The notes below the pieces were generated by a model that saw only the letters and a list, made by a program, of their open reading frames with translations, was not told the origin of the DNA and ran no database searches. Source: Spirosoma arboris (GTDB taxonomy: Bacteria > Bacteroidota > Bacteroidia > Cytophagales > Spirosomataceae). Taken from it: 64,000 bases of DNA. The stretch is from positions 186,001 through 250,000 of the forward strand of contig NZ_WPIN01000006.1 of the NCBI RefSeq assembly GCF_009754945.1, written 5' to 3'. Both the position numbers and the translations under genes were made by a program. This document shows, in pieces, positions 37,601-45,654 of the stretch; position 1 is the first letter of the stretch, and each line of letters opens with the position of its first letter.

Positions 37601-38983
37601 CAGAAACCCTTAGCTACCGTTGTCATTGGTGGCTTGTTGACCGCAACGCTATTGACACTGATTATTTTACCAATCCTGTATTCGCTAATGGAAAAGAAAT
37701 CACTTGATCGTGAGATCAAAACTGCCAGGAAAAAGTCGCCTTCTGTTGCTAGAATCATTGGGTTACTAGTGGCATCGTCGACAATTGGTTTTTCACAAGT
37801 GGCTCCTTTGCAGGTAATTACACTTGATCAGGCGGTGCAACAGGCAAGTAATCGTAATGCGCAGGTTCAGGTAGCTGGACTGGGCGTGAGCCAGCAACAA
37901 GCATTACGTCGAACAGCTTACGATGCCGGGCGACTATCGGTTGTGGGTATGCTGGGTCAGTATAATAGTCGCCGGTTTGATAACAACCTAACGGTAACCC
38001 AGACCATTCCGAATCCAACGCTCATGCGTCGACTGGCTGACTTGAATGATCAGGCCGTTTCGGCTCGCCAACTTGAGGTACTCGTTACTCGAAATGATGT
38101 TCAGTATCAGGTAAAATCGACCTACTACGATCTGGTCTATCTTCAGCAGAAAACGCGCATTTACCACCAGCAGGATACGATCCTAACCGAGTTTGTCAAG
38201 GCAGCTAATCTTCGGTATCGGGTAGGGGAAACCGGAAGTCTGGAAAAAGCTACGGCCGAAAGCCAACTGGCTGATCAACGTGTACGACTGGCTCAGAACG
38301 AAAGCAATCAAACCGCTACACGAACGCGTTTGCAGACATTGCTTTATCGCACGGAACCCGTCAACATTCCAGAGCAGGAGTTGCCTAAACTAACATTGAC
38401 GATTCCGACAGATAGTACGGTTCTTGCGCAAAATCCGCTTCTGCGTCAGTTACAGCAACAGATTCGCGTTGCTCAGGAATCTCGTTCTGTCGAGCAGGCG
38501 CGCCTTAAACCCGATTTTCTGCTTGGTATTTTCTCGCAGACACTCGTCGGTAGCCAGTTGATCGATGGACAGGAACTGTATTTCGGGCCTGGCTATCGAT
38601 TCTACGGTGGTCAGATTGGGGTAACGTTTCCCTTGTTGAGCGGGGCCGGACGGGCAAGAATTGAGGCCGCCCGCGTTGGAGAGCAGCTCGCCCAAACGCA
38701 ACTGCAAAGTCAGCAACTGGCGCTTCAACAACAGATAACTCAGGCCGTAACCCAATATGGGCAATATCGTGATGCGCTTACCTATTATGAACAAAATGGG
38801 TTGGCACAGGCGCAGCTTATTCAAACCAATGCCCGTCGATCATTCAGCGGTGGAGATATTGGCTATGTCGAATTTTCACTAGCCATTCAGCAGGCGCTTA
38901 CCATTCGTCTGAACTACCTCGATCTGCTGAATCAGTACAATCAATCAGTTTTATACATTAACTACCTGGCTGGCAATCCATAA
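34580..38983 (+). CDS. CzcA/CusA-type heavy-metal RND pump fused to a TolC-type outer-membrane channel
   Basis: This 1467-residue fusion begins with an HME-RND inner-membrane pump (about 1-1040). It has the N-terminal helix, PDITNNQVQV, and the proton-relay segment Asp401-FGLIV-Asp407-GAVIIV-Glu414, whose spacing equals the essential D402/D408/E415 of C. metallidurans CzcA. This points to divalent ions such as Zn/Co/Cd. After the last pump helix (TLIILPILYSLMEKK), residues about 1051-1073 look like an internal signal peptide ending FSQ. A TolC/CzcC-like coiled-coil outer-membrane domain (about 1080-1467) follows. The adaptor gene starts 24 bases downstream. Confidence 0.93.
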   Translation: MLNTIIHFSIHNKLIIGFLALALVAWGGWSATQLPIDAVPDITNNQVQVITSSPSLAAEDIERLVTFPVEVGLSNIPGLIELRSFSRFGLSIVTVVFSDATDVYWARQQIAERLQTVTTQIPPGVGTPIMAPVTTGLGEIFQYTVAPKKGYESKYSLADLRTIQDWIIRRGLLGTPGVADVSSFGGLLKQYEIAVDPDRLRSMGVTVNDLFTALQKNNQNTGGAYIDRKPNAFFIRSNGLISSIDDIANVVVRLNDQRLPVRVRDVAQVQMGSAVRYGAVTRNGQGETVGAIVMMIKGGNSSEVIKAVKNKIAEIRKTLPEGVQIIPFLDRTKMVNSAIGTVERNLLEGAIIVILVLVLLLGNWRAGVVVASVIPLALLFAISMMNLFDVSGNLMSLGAIDFGLIVDGAVIIVEATLHHIILRNKDQTLTQEQMDNEVFGAASRIRSSAAFGEIIILIVYLPILALSGVEGKMFRPMALTVAFAILGAFILSLTYVPMISSLLLDKKVVHKETFSAKLMKQLQRFYEPVLLGSLRHRLPILLGALGLLALAGFLFSRMGGEFIPQLDEGDFAVDTRTLTGSSLSETVDATLKAERILLKQFPEVEQVVAKIGSGEIPTDPMPIEAADQMIILKPKDQWTSAKTRDELAGKMAEALSVIPGVTFGFQQPVQMRFNELMTGARQDVALKIYGEDLDQLEKLANRVGAIIRRIDGAKDLYVEQVAGLAQILIKLDRNQLARFGLNVADVNQTINTAFAGQSAGLVFEGEKRFDLVVRLAADKRQRIEDIQNVYIATPTGPSSPGQQIPLSEVAKVTMEQAPNQIQRDDTHRRITLGFNVRGRDVESIVNELRQKVDQQIKFPAGYYVTYGGQFQNLVDAKQRLSIAVPIALALIFALLFFTFDSVRQSLLIFMAIPMAAIGGVFALLLRGMPFSISAGVGFIALFGVSVLNGIVLIAEFNRLRHEEGLTDMIEIIRKGAEVRLRPVIMTALVASFGFIPMAVSNSAGAEVQKPLATVVIGGLLTATLLTLIILPILYSLMEKKSLDREIKTARKKSPSVARIIGLLVASSTIGFSQVAPLQVITLDQAVQQASNRNAQVQVAGLGVSQQQALRRTAYDAGRLSVVGMLGQYNSRRFDNNLTVTQTIPNPTLMRRLADLNDQAVSARQLEVLVTRNDVQYQVKSTYYDLVYLQQKTRIYHQQDTILTEFVKAANLRYRVGETGSLEKATAESQLADQRVRLAQNESNQTATRTRLQTLLYRTEPVNIPEQELPKLTLTIPTDSTVLAQNPLLRQLQQQIRVAQESRSVEQARLKPDFLLGIFSQTLVGSQLIDGQELYFGPGYRFYGGQIGVTFPLLSGAGRARIEAARVGEQLAQTQLQSQQLALQQQITQAVTQYGQYRDALTYYEQNGLAQAQLIQTNARRSFSGGDIGYVEFSLAIQQALTIRLNYLDLLNQYNQSVLYINYLAGNP

Positions 38984-39007
38984 GTGCTTGTCGCAGTGTA
39001 CTTCTAT

Positions 39008-40237
39008 ATGACTTTCAATCATTCATCTATTCGTCTTGTTCGGCTTTGCCTGCTGTTAATTGGCGGGATAGTCGGCGTGTTGGCTTGCCAGTCTACTGAA
39101 AAATCCAATACTGATACCACTACTGAAAAGACCACAGAATCTACTACAGCCGTAGATTCCACTGAGAAATCTGACGACCCTGTGAGGGTTGCTCTGACGC
39201 AGGCACAATACACCGTGGCAGGTATTCAACTCGGACAGCCTGTGCCTCGAAGTCTTAGTACTACACTGAAAGTGAACGGCTCACTCGATGTGCCGGCTCA
39301 AAATCAGGTATCGGTTTCGGTACCATTTGGCGGCTATATCAGGAAAATTGGACTGGAACCGGGAATGCGTATCAGCAAAGGGCAGACGTTGGTCGTGCTC
39401 GAAAATCCTGAATACATTCAGCTTCAACAGGATTACCTGGATACAAAGGCGAAACTGGAATATGCCGACCTGGAGTTTGAACGGCAACAGGAATTGAGTC
39501 GAGAAAACGTCAATGCACTGAAGGTATTCCAACAAACCCGAGCTAATCGTCAGAGCTTGCAGGCTCACCTGGCTGGTATGGCTCAGCGACTTGCGCTTTT
39601 GCACATCAATCCGGCTACGTTGACACCCGCCACGCTGACTCGTATAATTAGCGTTCCCTCGCCGGTATCGGGTTTCGTCACCGACGTACCGGTCAATAAT
39701 GGCCGCTACCTGAACCCTGCCGATGTACTGGTACAGATTACAGATTTAACGCACCCGCACGTTCGGTTAACTATTTTCGAGAAAGATATTAGCCGGATTC
39801 ATGTGGGTCAACTCGTTCGGTTCGGTATGGGGGGAGATGCTAGTCTGATACATCGGGGTGAAATTTTCCTGATCGGTAAATCCATCGCTGCCGACCGAAC
39901 GATTTCGGTATTAGTACACCCGGATGGCTATGCCAATGACTTTATTCCAGGCGGCTATATCTCGGCTCAGATTGATGTGAAAACGCAGCCATTGCCTGCG
40001 CTACCTGAAGAGGCTATCGTTAATTTTGGCGGCAAACACTACATCTATATTCTGGAAAAGAAGGAGGTCAATCCAATAACATATCAATTTCGACAAGTGG
40101 AAGTGAAGCCCGGCGTTCGGGAAAATGGTTATGTATCTATAACCCTGCCCGGCGATATTAACGCGAAGCAAACCCCAATTGTGGTGAAGGGCGCCTATAA
40201 TTTGTTAGCCAAATTAAATAACAGCGAAGAGGAGTAG
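39008..40237 (+). CDS. Efflux RND periplasmic adaptor (membrane fusion protein, CzcB-like)
   Basis: This 409-residue lipoprotein begins at ATG 39008, giving an N-terminus LCLLLIGGIVGVLAC with a lipobox Cys. A GTG directly after the pump stop would add 8 residues but spoil the signal. A Thr/Glu-rich spacer is followed by a beta-barrel/lipoyl half (SVPFGGYIRKIGLEPGMRISKGQ), a helical hairpin (about 130-185), the second lipoyl half (ISVPSPVSGFVTDVPV) and a C-terminal domain (VVKGAYNLLAKL). It links the RND pump to the TolC domain. Together with the fused pump it completes a Czc-type efflux complex. Confidence 0.92.
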   Translation: MTFNHSSIRLVRLCLLLIGGIVGVLACQSTEKSNTDTTTEKTTESTTAVDSTEKSDDPVRVALTQAQYTVAGIQLGQPVPRSLSTTLKVNGSLDVPAQNQVSVSVPFGGYIRKIGLEPGMRISKGQTLVVLENPEYIQLQQDYLDTKAKLEYADLEFERQQELSRENVNALKVFQQTRANRQSLQAHLAGMAQRLALLHINPATLTPATLTRIISVPSPVSGFVTDVPVNNGRYLNPADVLVQITDLTHPHVRLTIFEKDISRIHVGQLVRFGMGGDASLIHRGEIFLIGKSIAADRTISVLVHPDGYANDFIPGGYISAQIDVKTQPLPALPEEAIVNFGGKHYIYILEKKEVNPITYQFRQVEVKPGVRENGYVSITLPGDINAKQTPIVVKGAYNLLAKLNNSEEE

Positions 40238-40316
40238 ACCAACAAATGCTTTACTTTGGCAGTTAATTTCCTCATCCAACAATCAGTCGTAGCCGTTTGC
40301 ACGGTTCATTTCCCTC

Positions 40317-41297
40317 ATGTTATATCCGCTGACGTTCGAAACCATTTTCAAAGACAAAATCTGGGGAGGCCAGAAAATCAAAACAATTCTGGAGAAAGAC
40401 TTCGCTCCCTTGCCCAACTGTGGTGAAACTTGGGAAGTCTCCGATGTAGAAGGCAACGTATCGATTGTAAAAGAAGGTAGTCTTCAAGGGAAATCGCTAC
40501 ACGAACTGGTGGAGCAATACAAAGGTGAACTTGTTGGGAAACACGTTTACGAGCAGTATGGCAATCGGTTTCCGCTACTAGTGAAATTCATTGATGCCAA
40601 TGACGATCTATCCATTCAGGTTCACCCGAATGATGAGCTGGCCAAACAACGCAAAAGCGGCTTCGGTAAAACCGAGATGTGGTACATTATGCAGGCTGAT
40701 GAAGGCGCAAAACTTAACTCGGGCTTCAATCGGGAAGTGACTAAAGACGAGTACGTTAAAGCCGTAGCCGACAACACCATTCAGGACTTGCTGAACATCG
40801 AACCCGCTCACCCTGGCGATGTATTTTTCCTGCCCGCTGGTCGCGTTCACTACATTGGCAAGGGATTATTGCTAGCCGAAATCCAGCAGACGTCCGACAC
40901 CACCTACCGGATTTACGACTTCGATCGCGTAGATGCAACCACTGGCCAGAAGCGCGAACTTCACACCGAACTGGCCGTCGACGCCATTGATTATCACCAC
41001 TACGACCATTACAAAACGCAGTACGACAAGAAGTTAAATGAGAGCGTTAACGCCGTTACGAGTAATTATTTCGTAACGAACGTACTGAATTTTAATGAAG
41101 AAGTTGCTCATGACTACACACATATCGACTCCTTCGTGATCCTGATCTGTGTGGCGGGTGGCCTGACCATCGAAACTCCGGGAGGCTATAGCCAATCGCT
41201 CAAAATGGGCCAATGTGCTCTGATTCCCGCATCCATCGATAACATAACCCTGATTCCAGACGGCGACATGACAGTGCTGGAAACCTATGTACCTTAG
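40317..41297 (+). CDS. manA: Mannose-6-phosphate isomerase, class I
   Basis: This 326-residue cytoplasmic zinc enzyme interconverts mannose-6-phosphate and fructose-6-phosphate. The metal ligands are visible: Gln101 and His103 in QVHPND, Glu120 in KTEMWY, His178 in PAGRVHYIG. The short length fits the bacterial ManA/Pmi type of Firmicutes and Bacteroidota. It is followed by a very long hairpin and then a mutarotase gene, both compatible with sugar metabolism. Confidence 0.94.
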   Translation: MLYPLTFETIFKDKIWGGQKIKTILEKDFAPLPNCGETWEVSDVEGNVSIVKEGSLQGKSLHELVEQYKGELVGKHVYEQYGNRFPLLVKFIDANDDLSIQVHPNDELAKQRKSGFGKTEMWYIMQADEGAKLNSGFNREVTKDEYVKAVADNTIQDLLNIEPAHPGDVFFLPAGRVHYIGKGLLLAEIQQTSDTTYRIYDFDRVDATTGQKRELHTELAVDAIDYHHYDHYKTQYDKKLNESVNAVTSNYFVTNVLNFNEEVAHDYTHIDSFVILICVAGGLTIETPGGYSQSLKMGQCALIPASIDNITLIPDGDMTVLETYVP

Positions 41298-41428
41298 TCA
41301 GAACCGGGATTTAGCTGATTTAGGGATTTTCTGGACTTTGTTTACGCGTCAAAGACGCGAATCTGTTTAAAACAAAATCCAGAAAATCCCTAAATCAGCT
41401 AAATCCCGGTCAATAATCCCGGTTCTGA
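41298..41428 (+). promoter_or_regulatory. Second, competing inverted repeat reaching the mutarotase start codon
   Basis: tcagaaccgggat (41298-41310) is the exact complement of atcccggttctga (41416-41428), whose last base is the A of the mutarotase ATG. The same left strand also pairs with 41403-41410 in the 33-bp hairpin, so the two stems exclude each other in part. A leader switch is possible but unproven. Confidence 0.45.
41303..41410. repeat. Perfect 33-bp inverted repeat between manA and the mutarotase gene
   Basis: Bases 41303-41335 (accgggatttagctgattta and onward) are the exact reverse complement of 41378-41410. Pairing continues imperfectly inward, and the tip holds cgcgtc-aaa-gacgcg (41345-41359). 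The stem begins 6 bases after the manA stop. Confidence 0.85.
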
Positions 41429-41754
41429 TGCGCTATTGCCTTGCCCTTGATCTCAAAGATGACCCGGCTCTGATTGCCGAGTATGAACAGTATCACAAAA
41501 AGCTTCAACCCGCTATTGAAGCCAGTATTCGTGACTATGGCATCACCGAAATGGAAATTTACCGGATCGGCAATCGCCTGTTTATGATCATGGAAACAGA
41601 CGAAACCTTCTCGTTTGACGTGAAAGCAGCGGCTGATGCCGCCAACCCAAAGGTGCAGGAATGGGAGAATCTCATGTGGGGTTACCAGCAGTCTCTGCCC
41701 ATGGCGAAACCGGGCGAGAAGTGGATGCTGATGAAAGAGATCTTCAAAATGTGA
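41428..41754 (+). CDS. L-rhamnose mutarotase family protein (RhaM/DUF718)
   Basis: This 108-residue ferredoxin-like protein interconverts sugar anomers. It begins MRYCLALDLKDD and has EYEQYHKKLQP, in which Tyr19, Tyr22 and His23 correspond to the active-site YxxYH region of YiiL. GITEMEIYRIGNRLFMIMET and the C-terminal PGEKWMLMKEIFKM follow. Relatives act on L-rhamnose or L-fucose. With a fucosidase 8 kb upstream, fucose is possible, but no kinase or isomerase genes are adjacent. Confidence 0.88.
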   Translation: MRYCLALDLKDDPALIAEYEQYHKKLQPAIEASIRDYGITEMEIYRIGNRLFMIMETDETFSFDVKAAADAANPKVQEWENLMWGYQQSLPMAKPGEKWMLMKEIFKM

Positions 41755-41883
41755 ATTTGGAATCTGGCACGGGTATTCATCCATATCATGTTCCACTATT
41801 TTTTTTGTTATTTATGTAAAATTAACTTGACATAATGGAAAACAAAATTTACGTTTGTTGTGTCAAATAAACTTTACATATCT

Positions 41884-42369
41884 ATGAAAACAAAATGGCT
41901 TTTCCCGCATCGCTTCCGGTTTATTGGCTGGATTATTTTCATTCCTTCGGCTATCCTCGGGCTGGCAGCAATGTATTATGAGTTAGATATTATTTCCTTA
42001 ATTAAGGAGCTTTTATTCAATGCTAAGCCACCAACAGGCACTCTTACGCTTGAAGGCTTCTTTTCTGCTGGTAGCCAAAATATGACCGATGAAATAGCAG
42101 GTGTTGGTACTATTGTAGGTCTGTTATTCATAGCATTCTCACGAGAGAAGGTTGAAGATGAAATGATAGGTCAACTTCGGCTCGAAGCGTTGCAATGGAG
42201 CGTTTATGCCAATTATATCATACTGGCTATTGCCATTTTGACGCTGTATGACAATGCCTTTTTTAATGTTATGGTCTATAACATGTTTACTGTCTTGGTA
42301 GTATTCATTATCCGGTTTCGCTGGCTTATTTTTGGAACAACTATTTTGCGTTATGAAAAACCGGCTTAA
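41884..42369 (+). CDS. Four-helix membrane protein of unknown function
   Basis: This 161-residue protein, counted from ATG 41884 (a GTG at 41860 would add 8 residues), has about four transmembrane segments: FIGWIIFIPSAILGLAAMYY, EIAGVGTIVGLLFIAFS, NYIILAIAILTLYD, and MFTVLVVFIIRFRWLIF. I recognise no family. Its stop codon overlaps the start of a small HTH regulator by 17 bases. In this phylum small membrane proteins are often paired with such regulators, so the pair probably works together. Confidence 0.75.
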   Translation: MKTKWLFPHRFRFIGWIIFIPSAILGLAAMYYELDIISLIKELLFNAKPPTGTLTLEGFFSAGSQNMTDEIAGVGTIVGLLFIAFSREKVEDEMIGQLRLEALQWSVYANYIILAIAILTLYDNAFFNVMVYNMFTVLVVFIIRFRWLIFGTTILRYEKPA

Positions 42370-42553
42370 AGTTGAACGGGCCGAACAGAATCTGTCACAG
42401 GCCGATCTGGCTGATCGCATTGGCGTAAGTCGACAAACGATTAACTCGATTGAAACGGGCCGCTACGTTCCCTCCACGATTTTGTCACTGAAACTGGCAC
42501 AGGTGTTTGGTAAACCGGTTGAGCATATCTTTACGCTCGAAGCGACCGATTGA
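42353..42553 (+). CDS. Short XRE-type helix-turn-helix regulator
   Basis: This 66-residue cytoplasmic DNA-binding protein uses ATG 42353, which gives the canonical MKNRLKVERAEQNLSQADLADRIGVSRQTINSIETGRYVPS. It is essentially one HTH_3 domain with a short tail (LAQVFGKPVEHIFTLE). It overlaps the upstream membrane gene by 17 bases and ends 4 bases before the Zeta gene, so all are probably cotranscribed. It probably autoregulates the operon. Confidence 0.92.
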   Translation: MKNRLKVERAEQNLSQADLADRIGVSRQTINSIETGRYVPSTILSLKLAQVFGKPVEHIFTLEATD

Positions 42554-42557
42554 TAAG

Positions 42558-43139
42558 ATGCCAAACCTATATATCATGGCTGGCCCGAATGGAGCTGGAA
42601 AAACGACAACTGCTTATACACTCTTGCCTGAGATACTGAGCGTTTGGGAATTTGTAAACGCAGACGAAATAGCTCGTGGATTGTCGCCGTTTCGACCTGA
42701 TTCTGTGGCTTTTGAGGCCGGACGAATTATGTTGCAGCGAATTGACTTTTTAATTTCCAAAGACGTTGATTTTGCCTTTGAGACGACGCTTTCAACTCGC
42801 TCTTATGTACAAACGATTCGGCGTGCCAAGGAGGCTGGTTATAGTGTTACACTTTTTTTTATATATTTATCCTCGCCTGAAATGGCTGTTAGCCGTGTAG
42901 CAAAGCGTGTTTCAATGGGTGGGCACCATATTCCTACCGATGTTGTTTATCGCAGATACGAACGGGCACTAAAGAACTTATTTACGCTTTATCTGCCGAT
43001 TTGTGATTCATTTTGGGTTGTCAACAATAGCGGTGAAGAACCCATTGAAGTGGCACATGGCGGTTTACGAATGCAGGAGATAATTAAGGATTCTGTCTTG
43101 TGGAATTTTTTGAGAAGTGAGCATGGAAACGGCAACTAA
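42558..43139 (+). CDS. Zeta toxin family P-loop kinase
   Basis: This is a 194-residue protein from ATG 42558. It has Walker A AGPNGAGKTT (8-17), FVNADEIARGLSPF (about 36-50, the UDP-GlcNAc/substrate Asp region of Zeta folds), FAFETTLSTRSY (about 75-86), and a basic lid RVAKRVSMGGHHIPTDVVYRRYERA (about 125-150). Zeta toxins phosphorylate UDP-sugars and poison the cell wall. Many chromosomal relatives have unknown substrates. It is sandwiched between an HTH gene and a 52-residue ORF. Confidence 0.88.
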   Translation: MPNLYIMAGPNGAGKTTTAYTLLPEILSVWEFVNADEIARGLSPFRPDSVAFEAGRIMLQRIDFLISKDVDFAFETTLSTRSYVQTIRRAKEAGYSVTLFFIYLSSPEMAVSRVAKRVSMGGHHIPTDVVYRRYERALKNLFTLYLPICDSFWVVNNSGEEPIEVAHGGLRMQEIIKDSVLWNFLRSEHGNGN

Positions 43140-43281
43140 AAAAGAAGACATTTCGGAAAAGGTCATGGACGGCTTTCGGTTAGCTCACAAACGATTAGTC
43201 GAGAAAGCCAAGCGTGATGACGACACACTGGTTATTGAGCGCGATGGTAAACCTGTCCATGTCAAAGCTCGTGACTTGTAA
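43123..43281 (+). CDS. 52-residue partner protein of the Zeta kinase (candidate antitoxin or cofactor)
   Basis: ATG 43123 overlaps the last 17 bases of the Zeta gene, and the frame ends at TAA 43279-43281. The protein is charged: a helical part (ISEKVMDGFRLAHKRLVEKA) followed by a short beta segment (DTLVIERDGKPVHVKARDL). Small ORFs with a helix and a terminal V-x-x-D-G-K-x-V motif are, from memory, frequent beside zeta-like genes. The overlap supports real translation. Confidence 0.7.
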   Translation: METATKKEDISEKVMDGFRLAHKRLVEKAKRDDDTLVIERDGKPVHVKARDL

Positions 43282-43334
43282 GGCCAATCGTTACTAAATA
43301 CATTCACCAAAACGCCTATAGCCAATGGGCGTTT

Positions 43335-43370
43335 TTTGTTGTTACTCAGTCCTGCATATCGTTATCTTTA
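43335..43370 (+). promoter_or_regulatory. Promoter of the CocE-type hydrolase gene
   Basis: TTG at 43339-43341 and TATCTTTA at 43363-43370 (one mismatch to TAnnTTTG) are separated by 21 bases. The -7 box ends 31 bases before ATG 43402, which supports that start rather than the upstream in-frame ATG at 43336. Confidence 0.45.
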
Positions 43371-43401
43371 CAGGTATCAACTCCATCAATACGGCACCTT
43401 T

Positions 43402-45318
43402 ATGAAATACTGGCTTTACGCACTTCTCGCGTTTGCTTTCATCGTTCCAGCCCAGGCGCAACTTACGACCGCTGGAAACTTTGTTCGGGATAATTACCAG
43501 AAGACGGAATACAAAATTCCGATGCGCGATGGCACAAAACTGCATACAACTGTCTATGTTCCGAAGGATGCCTCACCAACAAGTAGTTATCCGTTTATGA
43601 TGCAGCGGACGTGCTATAGCGTAGCGCCTTACGGTCCCGATACGTATCCTGCACAGGTTGGCCCTTCGGGAACACTCATGCGCGACAAGTTCATCTTCGT
43701 GTATCAGGACGTTCGGGGACGTTGGGCGTCGGAAGGCATCTGGACAAACATGACACCGACCGTAACCGATCAGCAACCTGTTGCCGTAGCGACTAAGGGC
43801 AAAAAGAGTGTTACAAAACCAGTGAATACAACCCTCGTCGATGAGAGTTCCGATACCTACGATACCATTGAATGGCTGCTTAAAAACATACCAAATAACA
43901 ACGGCCGAGTAGGGCAGTGGGGTATTAGTTATCCTGGCTTTTACACCATTGCAGGCGCTGTGGCCGCTCACCCGGCATTGAAAGCATCATCGCCACAAGC
44001 GCCAATCTCGGACTTTTTCTTCGACGATTTTCACCACAATGGTGCGTTTATTCAGGCTTATTTATTCACGTTTCCGGTGTTTGGGATTCAACACCCACAG
44101 CCAACTACGCAAGCCTGGTACAACAATGCATTTATCAATACCAAGTCGAAGGATGGTTTTCAATGGCAACTGGATCTCGGCCCACTCAAAAATGTCGATA
44201 AGTATTACAAGGATAATTTCTATTGGCAGGAAACTGTTAACCACCCGAACTACGACGAATTCTGGCAGAAACGGAGCATTATTCCGCATCTCAAAAATGT
44301 TAAACATGCCCTCATGACTGTGGGTGGCTGGTTCGACGCAGAGGACTTGCCGGGCCCGCTGAACATCTATAAAACGGTTGAAAAAAATAATCCCGGCATC
44401 TATAATACGCTGGTTATGGGGCCGTTTGGGCATGGTCGTTGGTCGTACGAGACGGGCCATACGCTGCACAGTAATGTCTATTTTGGCGATAGCATCGCTA
44501 CGTTTTATCAGCGAAATATCGAGGCCAAATTCTTTACGCACTTCCTGAAAGGCGCGGGCGATGGCAAGACTGGATTACCCGAAGCCTATCTGTTCAACAC
44601 GGGTCGCAACGAGTGGAAAACGTTCGATAAATGGCCAGCTGCCAATGCGCAACCGATGCAGTTTTTCTTGGCCAGCAATGGCCAACTGGCGCAACAGGCG
44701 GGCAATGCCTATTCGGAATTCATCAGTGACCCGATGAAACCGGTGCCTTACACCGAAGACATTACGACAACGCAAGGTTTTACGCCGTTCAACTATATGT
44801 CAGAGGATCAGCGTTTTGCGGGTCGTCGGCCTGATGTATTGACGTTTAAAACCGATGTTCTGACCGAAGACCTAACACTGGGTGGCGAAATTATGGCTAA
44901 ACTCAAAGTGAGTACTACTGGAACTGATGCCGATTGGGTCGTTAAATTGATTGATGTGTATCCGCCCGATGAGCCGAATCATCCTTACATGCCCAACAAG
45001 AATATTACCCTCGGTAATTATGAGCAGATGGTACGTTCGGAGGTAATGCGGGGCCGGTTTCGCAACTCATTTGAGAAACCAGAGCCCTTTAAACCGGGTG
45101 AAGTAACAGATGTGAATTTCCGCTTGCAGGATGTATTGCATACGTTCAAAAAGGGGCATCGGGTTATGATTCAGGTACAAAGTACCTGGTTCCCACTTAT
45201 CGACAGAAATCCACAGAAATATGTGGACAACATCTTTAAAGCTGATGAAAAAGACTTTCAGAAGGCTACTCACCGAGTATACGATAGTTCGGTGATTGAA
45301 GTACAGGTGTTGAAATAA
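43402..45318 (+). CDS. Secreted CocE/NonD family hydrolase (X-Pro dipeptidyl-peptidase-like)
   Basis: This 638-residue protein has a signal peptide (MKYWLYALLAFAFIVPAQAQ). The alpha/beta-hydrolase domain carries MRDGTKLHTTVYVPK, DVRGRWASEG, and the nucleophile elbow GISYPG (Ser about 176). GWFDAEDLPGP and GPFGHGRW contain later active-site residues (His). A C-terminal jelly-roll domain (about 430-638, ending RVYDSSVIEVQVLK) is typical. Substrates in the family include esters, beta-lactams and X-Pro peptides. Periplasmic action is inferred from the signal. Confidence 0.9.
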   Translation: MKYWLYALLAFAFIVPAQAQLTTAGNFVRDNYQKTEYKIPMRDGTKLHTTVYVPKDASPTSSYPFMMQRTCYSVAPYGPDTYPAQVGPSGTLMRDKFIFVYQDVRGRWASEGIWTNMTPTVTDQQPVAVATKGKKSVTKPVNTTLVDESSDTYDTIEWLLKNIPNNNGRVGQWGISYPGFYTIAGAVAAHPALKASSPQAPISDFFFDDFHHNGAFIQAYLFTFPVFGIQHPQPTTQAWYNNAFINTKSKDGFQWQLDLGPLKNVDKYYKDNFYWQETVNHPNYDEFWQKRSIIPHLKNVKHALMTVGGWFDAEDLPGPLNIYKTVEKNNPGIYNTLVMGPFGHGRWSYETGHTLHSNVYFGDSIATFYQRNIEAKFFTHFLKGAGDGKTGLPEAYLFNTGRNEWKTFDKWPAANAQPMQFFLASNGQLAQQAGNAYSEFISDPMKPVPYTEDITTTQGFTPFNYMSEDQRFAGRRPDVLTFKTDVLTEDLTLGGEIMAKLKVSTTGTDADWVVKLIDVYPPDEPNHPYMPNKNITLGNYEQMVRSEVMRGRFRNSFEKPEPFKPGEVTDVNFRLQDVLHTFKKGHRVMIQVQSTWFPLIDRNPQKYVDNIFKADEKDFQKATHRVYDSSVIEVQVLK

Positions 45319-45372
45319 AACTAGTTCCTGTATTGCTGGGTTGTACCCTTACAAACGTCTAATTATCAGCCT

Positions 45373-45654
45373 ATGAAAGCTATCTGGAACGGCGAAATTA
45401 TTGCCGAAAGTAACGATACCGTTGTGGTCGAAAACAACCATTACTTCCCGAAAGAATCGGTGAAACCCGAATGTCTGGGTGATAGTCAAACACACACAAT
45501 CTGTCCCTGGAAAGGCCTGGCTTCGTATTATTCACTAACTGTAAATGGCACCACCAACCCCGACGCGGTTTGGTATTATCCTGATCCTAAGCCAGCTGCG
45601 AGTCAGATCAAAGACCGGGTTGCTTTCTGGAAAGGTGTTCAGATAGTCGAATGA
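45373..45654 (+). CDS. DUF427 domain protein
   Basis: This 93-residue cytoplasmic protein matches DUF427: MKAIWNGEIIAESNDTVVVENNHYFP, the conserved TICPWKGLASYYSL (with Cys and Trp-Lys-Gly), and AVWYYPDPKPAA. Function is unknown. It overlaps the osmoprotectant transporter ATPase gene by 4 bases, so it is cotranscribed and may be linked to stress. Confidence 0.9.
   Translation: MKAIWNGEIIAESNDTVVVENNHYFPKESVKPECLGDSQTHTICPWKGLASYYSLTVNGTTNPDAVWYYPDPKPAASQIKDRVAFWKGVQIVE

Noticed and set aside
38984..39007. GTG start of the adaptor protein directly after the pump stop
   Set aside because: The ATG at 39008 gives a clean lipoprotein signal. The 8 extra residues would blur it.
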